64,000 bases of DNA, taken from contig SFGA01000025.1 in NCBI GenBank assembly GCA_004556705.1, forward strand, positions 13,418-77,417. The letters run 5' to 3'. Both the position numbers and the translations under genes were made by a program. Shown here piece by piece: positions 43,713 to 53,771 of this stretch. Each line of letters opens with the position of its first letter. Position 1 is the first letter of the stretch. This stretch comes from Ruminococcus sp. Its GTDB lineage: Bacteria > Bacillota > Clostridia > Oscillospirales > Acutalibacteraceae. The notes under the pieces are model-generated. The model worked only from the letters and a program-made list of their open reading frames with translations, searched no databases and was not told where the DNA came from.

Positions 43713-43716
43713 AATT
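43690..43716 (-). repeat. Right terminal inverted repeat of the element
   Basis: The reverse complement reads AATTAAAAAAATAA, GT, TGACCCCC, ACC and matches the left end. The same bases provide the terminator stem base and T-run of the non-coding RNA. Confidence 0.85.
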
Positions 43717-43720
43717 CACC

Positions 43721-43739
43721 ATTCAAAAACGCTTAACAA
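43721..43739 (+). repeat. Right copy of the direct repeat flanking the element
   Basis: ATTCAAAAACGCTTA followed by ACAA lies 4 bp outside the right inverted repeat and matches 3948-3966 at 18 of 19 positions. Confidence 0.6.
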
Positions 43740-43768
43740 ATTATTTACAAATTTTTACGCATAAATCA

Positions 43769-43797
43769 TTGACAAATGAGGAAAATAACGTTAAAAT
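43769..43797 (+). promoter_or_regulatory. Promoter of the hrcA operon
   Basis: TTGACA (43769-43774), 17 bp, TAAAAT (43792-43797), a sigma-A type promoter just upstream of the CIRCE element. Confidence 0.88.
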
Positions 43798-43805
43798 TAA
43801 CACTG

Positions 43806-43832
43806 TTAGCACTCAAAGATAAAGAGTGCTAA
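43806..43832 (+). promoter_or_regulatory. CIRCE operator
   Basis: TTAGCACTC, 9-bp spacer, GAGTGCTAA: a perfect CIRCE. HrcA binds it and represses the operon until heat shock. Confidence 0.97.
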
Positions 43833-43871
43833 TGAATGCCAAAACAATCAGCGGTCAGGTGGTGAGATAAA

Positions 43872-44903
43872 ATGGAAATGACCGATAGAAAAGAAAAAAT
43901 ACTTGCGGCGGTTGTCGAAAAGTACATTCAGACGGGAGAGCCGATTGGCTCAAAGGCTCTTGTCGATTCACTCGGACTTTCCGTTTCATCAGCAACCGTA
44001 AGGAATGAGATGGCTGACCTAAGCGATATGGGTTATCTCGAACAGCCTCACACCTCGGCAGGTCGTATCCCGTCCAACCAGGGTTACAGGTACTATGTTG
44101 AGCATCTTATGACAACCTGCGATATGTCCCCGAGAGAGAAAAGCATCATAAGCTCCAAGCTTCGTGAGTCCTCGGGCGAGCCTCAGTCGGTGCTTGAAAA
44201 GGCGAACAACATTCTTGCAGACCTCACACATTGCACGGCGGTTTCCACAACCCCGTCGGAGACGCAGGCGGTCGTTAAAAGAATTGAGCTTGTCCCGATC
44301 GGAACAAGAACGGCTATGGTCGTTATGCTCACAACAACGGGAATGCTCAAAACGAAGGTTTGCCGTACAGACAAGGAAATTACTATTGATATTGCCGAGA
44401 ATTTCTACAATATCGCAAAGCAGTATTTTATCGGAAAACCGGCTTCGGATATTACAATTCCGAAAATACAGACCTTGGCATTGTCCCTCGGCGAAAAAGC
44501 TCTTACAATGACTCCCCTGCTTGTTGCGTTGTGCGACTTGGCGGAGATGTCGGAGAGGACGGAGCTTCTTTTGGAAGGTCAGTCAAATCTTCTCGGTCAC
44601 AAGGAGCTTGAAACAAACGCTTTTGAGCTTATGGAGTTTTTGAGAAGAGCCGAGCCGCTTAACAGAATTTTTTCACAGAGAAAGTCAAGCGACAGTCCGA
44701 GCGTACTTATAGGCAAGGAAAATCTTTTCAGAGAGCTTCAAAACTCGACTGTGATTTTCTCAAAATATTCGATAGGCGGTCACGAAAGCGGAACGCTTGG
44801 AATTATCGGCCCCACAAGAGTTGATTATGCACGGCTTATACCGAGCATCAAATATTTAACAGATGTTGTCGGAATAATTCTTTCAGACAATATGGAGGAT
44901 TAA
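43872..44903 (+). CDS. hrcA: Heat-inducible transcription repressor HrcA
   Basis: A 343-residue repressor with an N-terminal winged helix (RKEKILAAVVEKYIQTGEPIGSK; SSATVRNEMADLSDMGYLEQPHTSAGRIPS, split here for length), a GAF-like dimerisation region and a C-terminal domain ending in VGIILSDN. It binds the CIRCE upstream and is folded with chaperone help, which couples repression to free chaperonin. AGGTGGTGAG precedes the ATG. grpE starts 5 bp after the stop. Confidence 0.96.
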   Translation: MEMTDRKEKILAAVVEKYIQTGEPIGSKALVDSLGLSVSSATVRNEMADLSDMGYLEQPHTSAGRIPSNQGYRYYVEHLMTTCDMSPREKSIISSKLRESSGEPQSVLEKANNILADLTHCTAVSTTPSETQAVVKRIELVPIGTRTAMVVMLTTTGMLKTKVCRTDKEITIDIAENFYNIAKQYFIGKPASDITIPKIQTLALSLGEKALTMTPLLVALCDLAEMSERTELLLEGQSNLLGHKELETNAFELMEFLRRAEPLNRIFSQRKSSDSPSVLIGKENLFRELQNSTVIFSKYSIGGHESGTLGIIGPTRVDYARLIPSIKYLTDVVGIILSDNMED

Positions 44904-44907
44904 CATA

Positions 44908-45429
44908 ATGGCAAAAAAAGACACAAAGAAGCAAGACCAAGTGCTTGACGAAGGCATAGAGGTTGAGGTTGAAAATAATAAAGAGCCAAGTGAAACGGAA
45001 GCTCTTCAAGCTCAGCTTAACGAAGCCAACGAAAAGTTCTTACGTACCCTTGCGGAGTATGACAATTACCGTAAACGCTCAATAAAAGAAAAAGAGCAGG
45101 CTTACGGCGACAGCAAGGCGGCTGTTTTGACAGAGCTTCTCCCCGTGCTTGACAACTTTGAAAGGGCGGCAAGCAATAAGGAGGCTTCGCTTGAGGATTA
45201 TCAAAAGGGAATTGATATGATTTTCAATCAGTTCAACGATATTCTCAAAAAAGCAGGCGTTGAAGCGTTCGGAGAAAAGGGCGATGAGTTTGACCCGAAC
45301 ATTCACTCGGCGGTTATGCACATAGACGACGAGAACGAAAAGGAAAATGTTATAGTTGACGTTTTCTCAAAGGGCTATAAGCTCGGCGACAGAGTTCTCC
45401 GTGCAGCAGTAGTTAAGGTAGCAAATTAA
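44908..45429 (+). CDS. grpE: Nucleotide exchange factor GrpE
   Basis: A 173-residue protein with an acidic N-terminus, a long coiled-coil helix (EALQAQLNEANEKFLRTLAEYDNYRKR in the 30-60 region) and a C-terminal beta domain (FGEKGDEFDPNIHSAVMHI, GYKLGDRVLRAAVVKV). It releases ADP from DnaK. It is co-transcribed with hrcA and dnaK. Confidence 0.95.
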   Translation: MAKKDTKKQDQVLDEGIEVEVENNKEPSETEALQAQLNEANEKFLRTLAEYDNYRKRSIKEKEQAYGDSKAAVLTELLPVLDNFERAASNKEASLEDYQKGIDMIFNQFNDILKKAGVEAFGEKGDEFDPNIHSAVMHIDDENEKENVIVDVFSKGYKLGDRVLRAAVVKVAN

Positions 45430-47331
<1,902 letters not shown>

Positions 47332-47343
47332 TTAAAATAAAAA

Positions 47344-47369
47344 ACGGGAGGAGCGTACACTTCTCCCGT
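47344..47369 (+). other. Hairpin between dnaK and dnaJ
   Basis: ACGGGAG pairs with CTCCCGT around a 12-nt loop without a T-run. It may stabilise the upstream mRNA or reduce read-through into dnaJ. Confidence 0.45.
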
Positions 47370-47394
47370 ATCCCCATTATTTCGGAGATAGAAT

Positions 47395-48546
47395 ATGGCT
47401 GATAAAAGAGATTATTACGAAGTCCTCGGCATTGACAGAAACGCTACGGAGGACGAAATTAAAAAAGCATACAGACAGACTGCCAAGAAGTACCACCCCG
47501 ACCTTCATCCCGGCGACAAGGAAGCCGAGGAGAAGTTCAAGGAGGCTAACGAGGCGTATGAGGTTCTCTCTGATGCCGACAAAAAAGCCCGTTATGACCA
47601 ATTCGGTCACGCAGGCGTTGACCCCAACTATGGCGCAGGTCAAGGCGGCTACGGCGGAGGCTTTAACGGTATGGACTTTGACCTCGGAGATATTCTCGGA
47701 AGTATGTTCGGAGGCGGCTTCGGTGGCTTCGGCGGTGGTCGTGCAAACCCCAATGCTCCGCAGAGAGGTTCTGACACGCAGGCAAGCGTTACCATTTCGT
47801 TTGAAGAAGCTGCAAAGGGCTGTAAGCGTACCGTCGATACAATGAAAATCGACGTCTGCGACGAATGTCACGGAAGCGGTGCAGCACCCGGAACATCCCC
47901 GAAAACCTGCCCCGAATGTCACGGTAAAGGTCAAGTCACTTCACAGCAGAGAACTCCTTTCGGTGTTATTCAAACTCAAAAGGTTTGCTCGCGCTGTAAC
48001 GGCAGGGGTACTGTTATCGACAATCCCTGTAAAAAATGTCACGGCGCAGGCAGGATAAGAAAGCCGTCAACGATTGAAATCAGTATTCCGGCAGGTATTG
48101 ATGATCGTCAGGTTATCAATGCAAGAGGACAGGGCAACAAGGGCGTAAACGGAGGTCCTCCGGGCGACCTTAGAGTTGTTGTAAATGTTCGTCCGCACCC
48201 GATTTTCGAGCGTGAGGGCTACAATGTTTGGGTTGAAATGCACATAACATATCCCGAAGCGGCACTCGGCTGTGAGCTTGAGGTTCCGACTCTTGAGGGC
48301 AAGGTCAAATATCATGTACCGGCAGGCACTCAGTCGGGTGATGTCTTTAAGCTTCGCAGCAAGGGTATTCAAACCCTTAACGGCAGAGGCAAGGGCGACG
48401 AGCTTGTCAGAGTTATTGTTGACATTCCTAAAGAGCTTAACGAAAAGCAAAGAGAGCTTCTCAAGAAGCTTCAAAACGAGCTTACCGGAAATTCAAGCAG
48501 AATATCCGAGGAGAAAAAAGGCTTCTTCGGCAAGAAAAAGAAGTAA
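47395..48546 (+). CDS. dnaJ: Chaperone DnaJ (type I Hsp40)
   Basis: A 383-residue co-chaperone: J-domain with HPD ([10 protein letters not shown] near 33), a Gly/Phe-rich region (80-120), four zinc-binding CxxCxGxG repeats ([32 protein letters not shown]), then the substrate-binding C-terminal domains. It stimulates DnaK ATPase. CGGAGA precedes the ATG. Confidence 0.97.
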   Translation: MADKRDYYEVLGIDRNATEDEIKKAYRQTAKKYHPDLHPGDKEAEEKFKEANEAYEVLSDADKKARYDQFGHAGVDPNYGAGQGGYGGGFNGMDFDLGDILGSMFGGGFGGFGGGRANPNAPQRGSDTQASVTISFEEAAKGCKRTVDTMKIDVCDECHGSGAAPGTSPKTCPECHGKGQVTSQQRTPFGVIQTQKVCSRCNGRGTVIDNPCKKCHGAGRIRKPSTIEISIPAGIDDRQVINARGQGNKGVNGGPPGDLRVVVNVRPHPIFEREGYNVWVEMHITYPEAALGCELEVPTLEGKVKYHVPAGTQSGDVFKLRSKGIQTLNGRGKGDELVRVIVDIPKELNEKQRELLKKLQNELTGNSSRISEEKKGFFGKKKK

Positions 48547-48559
48547 TATAAAAGAATTT

Positions 48560-48592
48560 AAGCAGATGATTTATCATCTGCTTTTATTTTTG
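48560..48592 (+). terminator. Terminator of the heat-shock operon
   Basis: AAGCAGATGAT pairs perfectly with ATCATCTGCTT around TT, followed by TTATTTTT. Confidence 0.9.
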
Positions 48593-48640
48593 TGAAAATT
48601 GTGATAGAATAAGAAAAAATCAAGCAAAAGGAACAACAGT

Positions 48641-49864
48641 ATGTACGGACTTTTAGGCGAAAAATTAGGGCACAGCTTCTCCCCCGAAATTCACTCGATG
48701 CTCGGAAATTATGAGTACAGGCTTTTCGAGGTAGAGAAAAATGAACTTGAAAATTTTATAAAACACGGCGAGTGGGACGGTATAAATGTTACCATCCCGT
48801 ATAAAAAAACGGTTATGTCCTACCTTGACGAGATTTCCGAAAACGCACAAAAAATCGGAAGCGTAAACACAGTCGTTCGCAGAAGCGACGGCACGCTTTT
48901 CGGCGACAACACCGACTACTACGGCTTTTTATATACGGTCAAGCGCAGCGGAATAAATTTCGACGGCAAAAAGGTTTTGGTGCTCGGCACGGGCGGTGCT
49001 TCGCTTGCGATAAAGACGGTTATTTCAGACCTCAACGCAGGGGAAATTATCAGCATTTCACGAAGCGGTGAAAACAACTATCAAAACATTAAAAATCACG
49101 CCGACGCAGATATAATCGTCAACACAACACCCGTCGGAATGTACCCGAAAAACCTTGTTTCACCTGTAAAGGCTTCTGACTTTACACGTCTTTCGGCAGT
49201 ATTTGATATAATTTACAATCCTCAAAAAACGCAGCTTGTTTTAGATGCCGAAAAGCTTGATATACCGGCATTTTCAGGACTTTCAATGCTTATTGCTCAG
49301 GCTAAGAGAGCAAGTGAAATCTTCTTTGATAAAGAGATTGACGACAGCGTTACGGAGAAAATTCTTAAAAAGGTCTCAACCGATATGAAAAGCATTGTTT
49401 TAATCGGTATGCCGGGCTCGGGCAAGTCCTCAATAGGCACTTTTTTGGCAGAAAAAACAGGCAGAGAATTTTTAGACACAGACGAAGAAGCAGAAAAAAT
49501 CGCAGGCTCATCCCCTGCCGAAATCATAAAAGCTCAAGGCGAAAAAAGCTTTAGAAAAATAGAAAACGAAGCCGTGAAAAGCATTTGCAAATTAAGCGGT
49601 AAAATTATCGCAACAGGCGGCGGAGTTGTCACAAACGAGGATAATTTTGACGCTATACGGCAAAACTCAACCGTGTTTTTTATTAACCGTGATATTTCCG
49701 TTTTGCCGACGGATAACCGTCCGCTTTCGCAGAAAAATTCGCTTGACGATATGTTTAAAATCCGTTTGCCGCTTTACAGAAAGTTCTGCGATTTTGAAAT
49801 CGACGGCAACGGCACAATAGAGGAAGTCGCACAGAGAATACTCGAAAGGATTGACAGCAAATGA
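48641..49864 (+). CDS. aroE-aroK: Shikimate dehydrogenase-shikimate kinase fusion
   Basis: A 407-residue bifunctional protein. Residues 1-250 are AroE: GHSFSP (shikimate binding), NVTIPYK (catalytic Lys), DNTDYYG and the NADPH motif LGTGGAS. Residues about 254-407 are AroK: Walker A GMPGSGKSSIG, ATGGGVV and a lid Arg region (DNRPLS). It makes shikimate from 3-dehydroshikimate and then phosphorylates it, two successive steps to chorismate. Its stop overlaps the aroQ start (ATGA). AAAAGGAAC precedes the ATG. Confidence 0.94.
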   Translation: MYGLLGEKLGHSFSPEIHSMLGNYEYRLFEVEKNELENFIKHGEWDGINVTIPYKKTVMSYLDEISENAQKIGSVNTVVRRSDGTLFGDNTDYYGFLYTVKRSGINFDGKKVLVLGTGGASLAIKTVISDLNAGEIISISRSGENNYQNIKNHADADIIVNTTPVGMYPKNLVSPVKASDFTRLSAVFDIIYNPQKTQLVLDAEKLDIPAFSGLSMLIAQAKRASEIFFDKEIDDSVTEKILKKVSTDMKSIVLIGMPGSGKSSIGTFLAEKTGREFLDTDEEAEKIAGSSPAEIIKAQGEKSFRKIENEAVKSICKLSGKIIATGGGVVTNEDNFDAIRQNSTVFFINRDISVLPTDNRPLSQKNSLDDMFKIRLPLYRKFCDFEIDGNGTIEEVAQRILERIDSK

Positions 49865-50295
49865 GAAAAATTCTTATAATCAACGGTCCGAATATAAATA
49901 TGCTCGGCATCAGAGAGCCGAAAATTTACGGAAAACAAAACTATCAAACGCTCATAAGCAGCATAAACGCTTGGGCAAATGAGCTCGGCTGTGAGGTCGA
50001 GTGCTTCCAGTCAAACCACGAGGGCGACATAGTTGACCGTATCCAAAAGGCGTATTCCGACGGCACTTACGGCATTGTGATAAATCCTGCCGCATACACG
50101 CACACAAGCGTTGCAATACTTGACGCTCTTAAAGCTGTGGGTCTGCCTGCGGTGGAGATACATATCTCAGATATTAACGAGCGTGAAGCATTCCGCCATA
50201 TTTCGTATGCAGGGCTTGCCTGTGAGGAGCACTATATCGGCCTCGGCTTCGAGGGATATAAAAAAGGTATGGAATACCTTGTGAATAGAGATTAA
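49861..50295 (+). CDS. aroQ: Type II 3-dehydroquinate dehydratase
   Basis: A 144-residue enzyme with INGPNINMLGIREPKIYG (catalytic Arg and Tyr), NPAAYTHTSVA and EIHISDINEREAFRH (His). It makes 3-dehydroshikimate, the substrate of the AroE half encoded just upstream, so three consecutive shikimate-pathway steps lie in one operon. Confidence 0.96.
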   Translation: MRKILIINGPNINMLGIREPKIYGKQNYQTLISSINAWANELGCEVECFQSNHEGDIVDRIQKAYSDGTYGIVINPAAYTHTSVAILDALKAVGLPAVEIHISDINEREAFRHISYAGLACEEHYIGLGFEGYKKGMEYLVNRD

Positions 50296-50304
50296 AAAAT
50301 TGTA

Positions 50305-50870
50305 ACACCTTTTAGGAACAGCCCTTGCGGCTGTCTGACATAGGCTCCCTCTGACGAGGGGCCTATGTTTCATCAAATTTGAAAATTTATGCGACCGTAG
50401 GGACAGAGCTTGCCCCTGTCCGCAAACCGCAAAAGTTGGTAGCGACAGTGAGCCGTCGTGAGGGCGTTTACAACCGAACAGGCGAGCCGAGCGTGATTTT
50501 TGCGGAAAAGGAGGAGTTGCATAGTGAGTGAGAGACAGCCAAAGGCTGTTGCGAACGATACGAAGCAAACGACGACTTTTAATTTGCTATGAATTTGCAG
50601 GCGACCGCAGGTCGCCCCTACGGGGTTCATCAAATTCAAAAACATATACGACCGTAGGGACAACCCTTGCGGTTGTCCGTGAATTTGATTTAATATGTGA
50701 TTTTTTGCGGACAGGGGCGAGCCCTGTCCCTACGGTTTAATGTATTTTTCAAGTTTGATAACAGCCGAAAGCAGTAATATATTTGCTAATTCGTTCGGCA
50801 GGAGTAAGCCCCTGCCCTACCGGATTGGTTATTTCAGACAGCCATGAAAGCTATCCCTACGCAGTAGAAA
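50305..50870 (+). repeat. Intergenic cluster of CCGTAGGGACA-type palindromic repeats
   Basis: Several copies of an imperfect palindromic family lie here, for example GACCGTAGGGACA followed by inverted GCCCCTGTCC (near 50392-50425) and a longer unit at 50649-50740 in both orientations. Related copies occur at 62025-62965 and 63868-63892. No gene was found; frames covering the repeats have no ribosome site. Confidence 0.75.
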
Positions 50871-50926
50871 AAATTATATTTATACCTAAAATAAGACCTC
50901 CGATTTTCAGAGGTCCTGTTTTGATA

Positions 50927-51118
50927 CTATCCACAATATTTTATGCCGTTTGTTCCTGCTGCAAGGCCTGTTTTTTTGAGTCGTTTTCGTGCAGGATGGG
51001 CACACAGCAGAGAAATAAATATCAGCACCGCCGTTGTCGCAACGGGTAAAACAAAAACAGGCACCTTGCTCCACAATGAGCCGTGAAGCATATCAAGTTG
51101 TTTTTTATCCTTACTCAT
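50927..51118 (-). pseudogene. Remnant of a MATE-family transporter
   Basis: The first about 32 codons read like the start of a MATE efflux protein (MLHGSLWSKVPVFVLPVATT near residue 10), then the similarity stops and an unrelated short tail follows to the stop. A full MATE protein is about 440 residues, so nearly all has been lost. The fragment is divergent from the TetR gene next to it, which may once have controlled it. Confidence 0.65.
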
Positions 51119-51184
51119 TGGTCATACTTCCTTTTTCAAGCAATTGTGATAACACAATTTTGTTGTATGTCAATCATAATTTTA

Positions 51185-51214
51185 TTGAAATTCCGGCTTA
51201 AATTATGCTATTAT
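51185..51214 (+). promoter_or_regulatory. Promoter of the tetR-type gene
   Basis: TTGAAA (51185-51190), 18 bp, TATTAT (51209-51214) with TGC in front (extended -10). Confidence 0.6.
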
Positions 51215-51247
51215 ATATATAATATAATGTCTTGAAAGGAAATTGCT

Positions 51248-51802
51248 ATGTCACAGGTTACCAAACGAGCATTAGAGCAATCGCTCAAAAATCTTTTGTT
51301 AAAAAAGCCCCTGACCAAAATCACTATAAACGATATAGCGGAGGACTGCGGAATTAACCGTATGACCTTTTATTATCATTTCAAGGATATTTACGACCTT
51401 ATCGAGTGGGCGTGCCTTGAAGACGCTAAAAAGGCAATCGAAGAAAAGAAAACCCATGACACCTGGGAGCAAGGTCTTTTGCAGCTGTTCGAGGCTGTGC
51501 GTGAAAACAAGCCTTTTATTATAAATGTTTATCGCTGTGTTGACAAGGATCAGGTCGAAAAGTATTTAAGTCCGCTTGTTGACAATCTTCTTATGGGAGT
51601 TATCGAGGAGGAGTCGGCAGGTATGACCGTCAGAAGCGAGGACAAGAATTTTATCGCAAAGGCATATTCCTATGTATTTATCGGCATTATGCTCGATTGG
51701 ATAAAGGACGATATGAAAGAGGATCCGCAGGTTATTGTCGATAAGCTTGCCCTGCTTATGAAAAATTCCTTTGGCGACGCTCTTGCCCGTTTCAAGAAAT
51801 AA
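51248..51802 (+). CDS. TetR/AcrR-family regulator
   Basis: A 184-residue protein with an N-terminal TetR helix-turn-helix (KITINDIAEDCGINRMTFYYHFKDIYDLI in the 22-50 region, split motif) and a C-terminal ligand domain of the short DhaS-like type. AAAGGAAA precedes the ATG. Neighbours are a divergent transporter remnant and the oleate hydratase gene downstream, which may be its present target. The ligand is unknown. Confidence 0.9.
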   Translation: MSQVTKRALEQSLKNLLLKKPLTKITINDIAEDCGINRMTFYYHFKDIYDLIEWACLEDAKKAIEEKKTHDTWEQGLLQLFEAVRENKPFIINVYRCVDKDQVEKYLSPLVDNLLMGVIEEESAGMTVRSEDKNFIAKAYSYVFIGIMLDWIKDDMKEDPQVIVDKLALLMKNSFGDALARFKK

Positions 51803-51844
51803 TTTTATCAATAACCTGAATTTGATAAAAATTTATACACTTAT

Positions 51845-51880
51845 AAAGTCTGTGATAAAAACTTTATCACAGGCTTTTTT
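51845..51880 (+). terminator. Terminator between tetR and oleate hydratase
   Basis: AAAGTCTGTGATAAA pairs with TTTATCACAGGCTTT (one mismatch or G-U), followed by TTTT. Confidence 0.88.
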
Positions 51881-51887
51881 CTGTTTA

Positions 51888-51915
51888 TTGTAAGCAGCTG
51901 AAAAATGAATATACT
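51888..51915 (+). promoter_or_regulatory. Promoter of the oleate hydratase gene
   Basis: TTGTAA (51888-51893), 16 bp, TATACT (51910-51915). Confidence 0.6.
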
Positions 51916-51947
51916 AAAGACATAACAAAATAACAGGAGGTTTTTGT

Positions 51948-53741
51948 ATGTATTATTCAGCAGGCACTTACGAATCATTTGCTCATCCCGAGAAACCGAA
52001 GGATGTCGATAAAAAATCGGCATACATTATCGGCACAGGACTTGCGGGACTTACCGCAGCCTTCTATCTTGTCAGAGACGGACAGATGAAGGGCGAGCAC
52101 ATTCATCTTTTGGAAAAACTCGAATTGGCAGGCGGCAGCTGCGACGGACGAAAAGACATTACAAAAGGCTTCTTTATGAGAGGCGGACGTGAAATGGATA
52201 ACCATTTCGAAGTAATGTGGGATATGTTCCGTGATGTACCGTCACTTGAAACTCCCGGCGTTTCCGTACTCGACGAATACTATTGGCTCAACAAGCACGA
52301 CCCGAACTATTCTTTGTGCAGAGCTTCGGTAAACTGCGGTGAGGACGCACACACCGACAAGAAATTCAATCTTGACAAGGACTCGGCTCTTGCGCTTTCA
52401 CAGTTGTTTATAACTCCCGAAAAAGACCTCGAGGACAAGAAAATCTCAGATATTCTTCCCGACACATTTTGGGATACAAACTTCTGGCTTTATTGGCAGA
52501 CAATGTTCGCTTTCCAGCGTTGGTCGAGCGCACTTGAGATGAAGCGTTATCTTTGCAGATATGTTCATCACATTGACGGCTTGCCCGATTTCAGCGCATT
52601 GAGATTTACAAAGTACAATCAGTATGAAAGCCTTATTTTACCGCTTGTAAAGTATCTTGAGGCTCACGGCGTAAAAATTGAATACGGTATGGATGTCAAG
52701 AACGTCATAATCGAAACCGTAGGCGATAAAAAGGTCGCAAAGCAGATAGTTTATGTAAAGGACGGTAAGCAACAGACAATCGACCTTATAGAGGATGACC
52801 TTGTGTTCATCACAAACGGATGCTGCACCGACTCAACCTGCTACGGCGACCAAACACACGCACCCGACCTTTCCTCTCTTAAAAACGGCAAGGGCGACTC
52901 GTGGGATATGTGGAAAGCAATCGCTGCTCAGGCAACTCACGGCGAGTTCGGCAACCCTGACGCATTCTGTAACAACATTGAAGCTACAAACTGGATGAGT
53001 GCAACGGTTGAAACCTCAAACGAAGAGGTTATTCAGCATATCATCAACGTCTGCAAGCGTGATCCCCGTGAGGGCAAGGTTACAACCGGCGGTATCGTAA
53101 CAGTCAAGGACAGCACAGAAAATTGGTATCTGTCTTGGACTATAAACCGTCAGCCTCAGTTCAAATCGCAGGATAAAAACGCCGTTCTCGTATGGCTCTA
53201 TGCTCTCAGCACAAACAAAGAGGGCAACTATGTTAAAAAAGCAATGCGTGACTGTACAGGCGAAGAGGTCTGCCGTGAGTGGCTCTACCATATCGGTGTT
53301 CCCACAAACGAAATCGATGCTCTTGCAAAGGAAGCGTGCAACACCACAACATGCTTTATGCCGTATATCAACGCATTCTTCCAGCCGAGAAAGAACGAGG
53401 ATCGTCCTCATGTCGTTCCCGACGGTGCGGTAAACTTCGCTTTCCTCGGTCAGTTCACAGAAACTCCGAGAGACACAATTTTCACCATTGAATATTCAAT
53501 GCGTACAGGTATGGAATCTGTTTATACGCTTCTTGATATTGACAGAGGCGTTCCCGAAGTATGGGGCAGTAAGTACGATGTTAGAGAGCTCTTGCGTGCT
53601 TGCTACTATGCTATCGACAAGAAACCTATCAGTGAAGTTAAGCTGTCCTTCAAGGAAAGAGAAATGCTTAAGGTCCTCCTTAAAAAAGTAAAGGGTACGG
53701 ATATTGAGCTTCTCTTAAAGGAAAGCGGACTTATCGAATAA
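51948..53741 (+). CDS. ohyA: Oleate hydratase (myosin-cross-reactive antigen family)
   Basis: A 597-residue FAD enzyme that adds water to the cis-9 double bond of unsaturated fatty acids. IIGTGLAGL (27-35) is the Rossmann FAD motif, and GGREMDNHFE (near 73-82) holds the conserved catalytic Glu. Length and the FITNGCCTDSTCYG region agree with the family. ACAGGAGG precedes the ATG. In gut bacteria it detoxifies dietary unsaturated fatty acids; regulation by the neighbouring TetR protein is possible. Confidence 0.95.
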   Translation: MYYSAGTYESFAHPEKPKDVDKKSAYIIGTGLAGLTAAFYLVRDGQMKGEHIHLLEKLELAGGSCDGRKDITKGFFMRGGREMDNHFEVMWDMFRDVPSLETPGVSVLDEYYWLNKHDPNYSLCRASVNCGEDAHTDKKFNLDKDSALALSQLFITPEKDLEDKKISDILPDTFWDTNFWLYWQTMFAFQRWSSALEMKRYLCRYVHHIDGLPDFSALRFTKYNQYESLILPLVKYLEAHGVKIEYGMDVKNVIIETVGDKKVAKQIVYVKDGKQQTIDLIEDDLVFITNGCCTDSTCYGDQTHAPDLSSLKNGKGDSWDMWKAIAAQATHGEFGNPDAFCNNIEATNWMSATVETSNEEVIQHIINVCKRDPREGKVTTGGIVTVKDSTENWYLSWTINRQPQFKSQDKNAVLVWLYALSTNKEGNYVKKAMRDCTGEEVCREWLYHIGVPTNEIDALAKEACNTTTCFMPYINAFFQPRKNEDRPHVVPDGAVNFAFLGQFTETPRDTIFTIEYSMRTGMESVYTLLDIDRGVPEVWGSKYDVRELLRACYYAIDKKPISEVKLSFKEREMLKVLLKKVKGTDIELLLKESGLIE

Positions 53742-53771
53742 CGGATTGTATTAAAAATCCGAAAACAACAA

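Larger units (their letters stand above)
3965..43716. mobile_element. Integrative conjugative element bounded by IS30-type inverted repeats
   Basis: The ends are defined by inverted repeats of about 26 bp (3965-3993 and 43690-43716). AATT outside each A7/T7 run may be either part of the repeat or a 4-bp target duplication; IS30-type enzymes normally duplicate 2-3 bp. The content is a full conjugation set: relaxase, MobC, VirD4, VirB2/B3/B4/B6-like proteins and an M23 peptidase. It also holds replication and partition genes and cargo surface proteins. No tyrosine or serine recombinase gene is present, and an IS30-like transposase is the first gene. The closest architecture I know of is ICE6013 of Staphylococcus aureus, which uses an IS30-like DDE transposase. 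The conjugation genes themselves resemble Tn1549/CTn elements of Clostridia. Confidence 0.85.

Noticed and set aside
50373..50663. Short frames over the repeat region as genes
   Set aside because: They are translations of palindromic repeats, lack ribosome sites and have no recognisable protein features.
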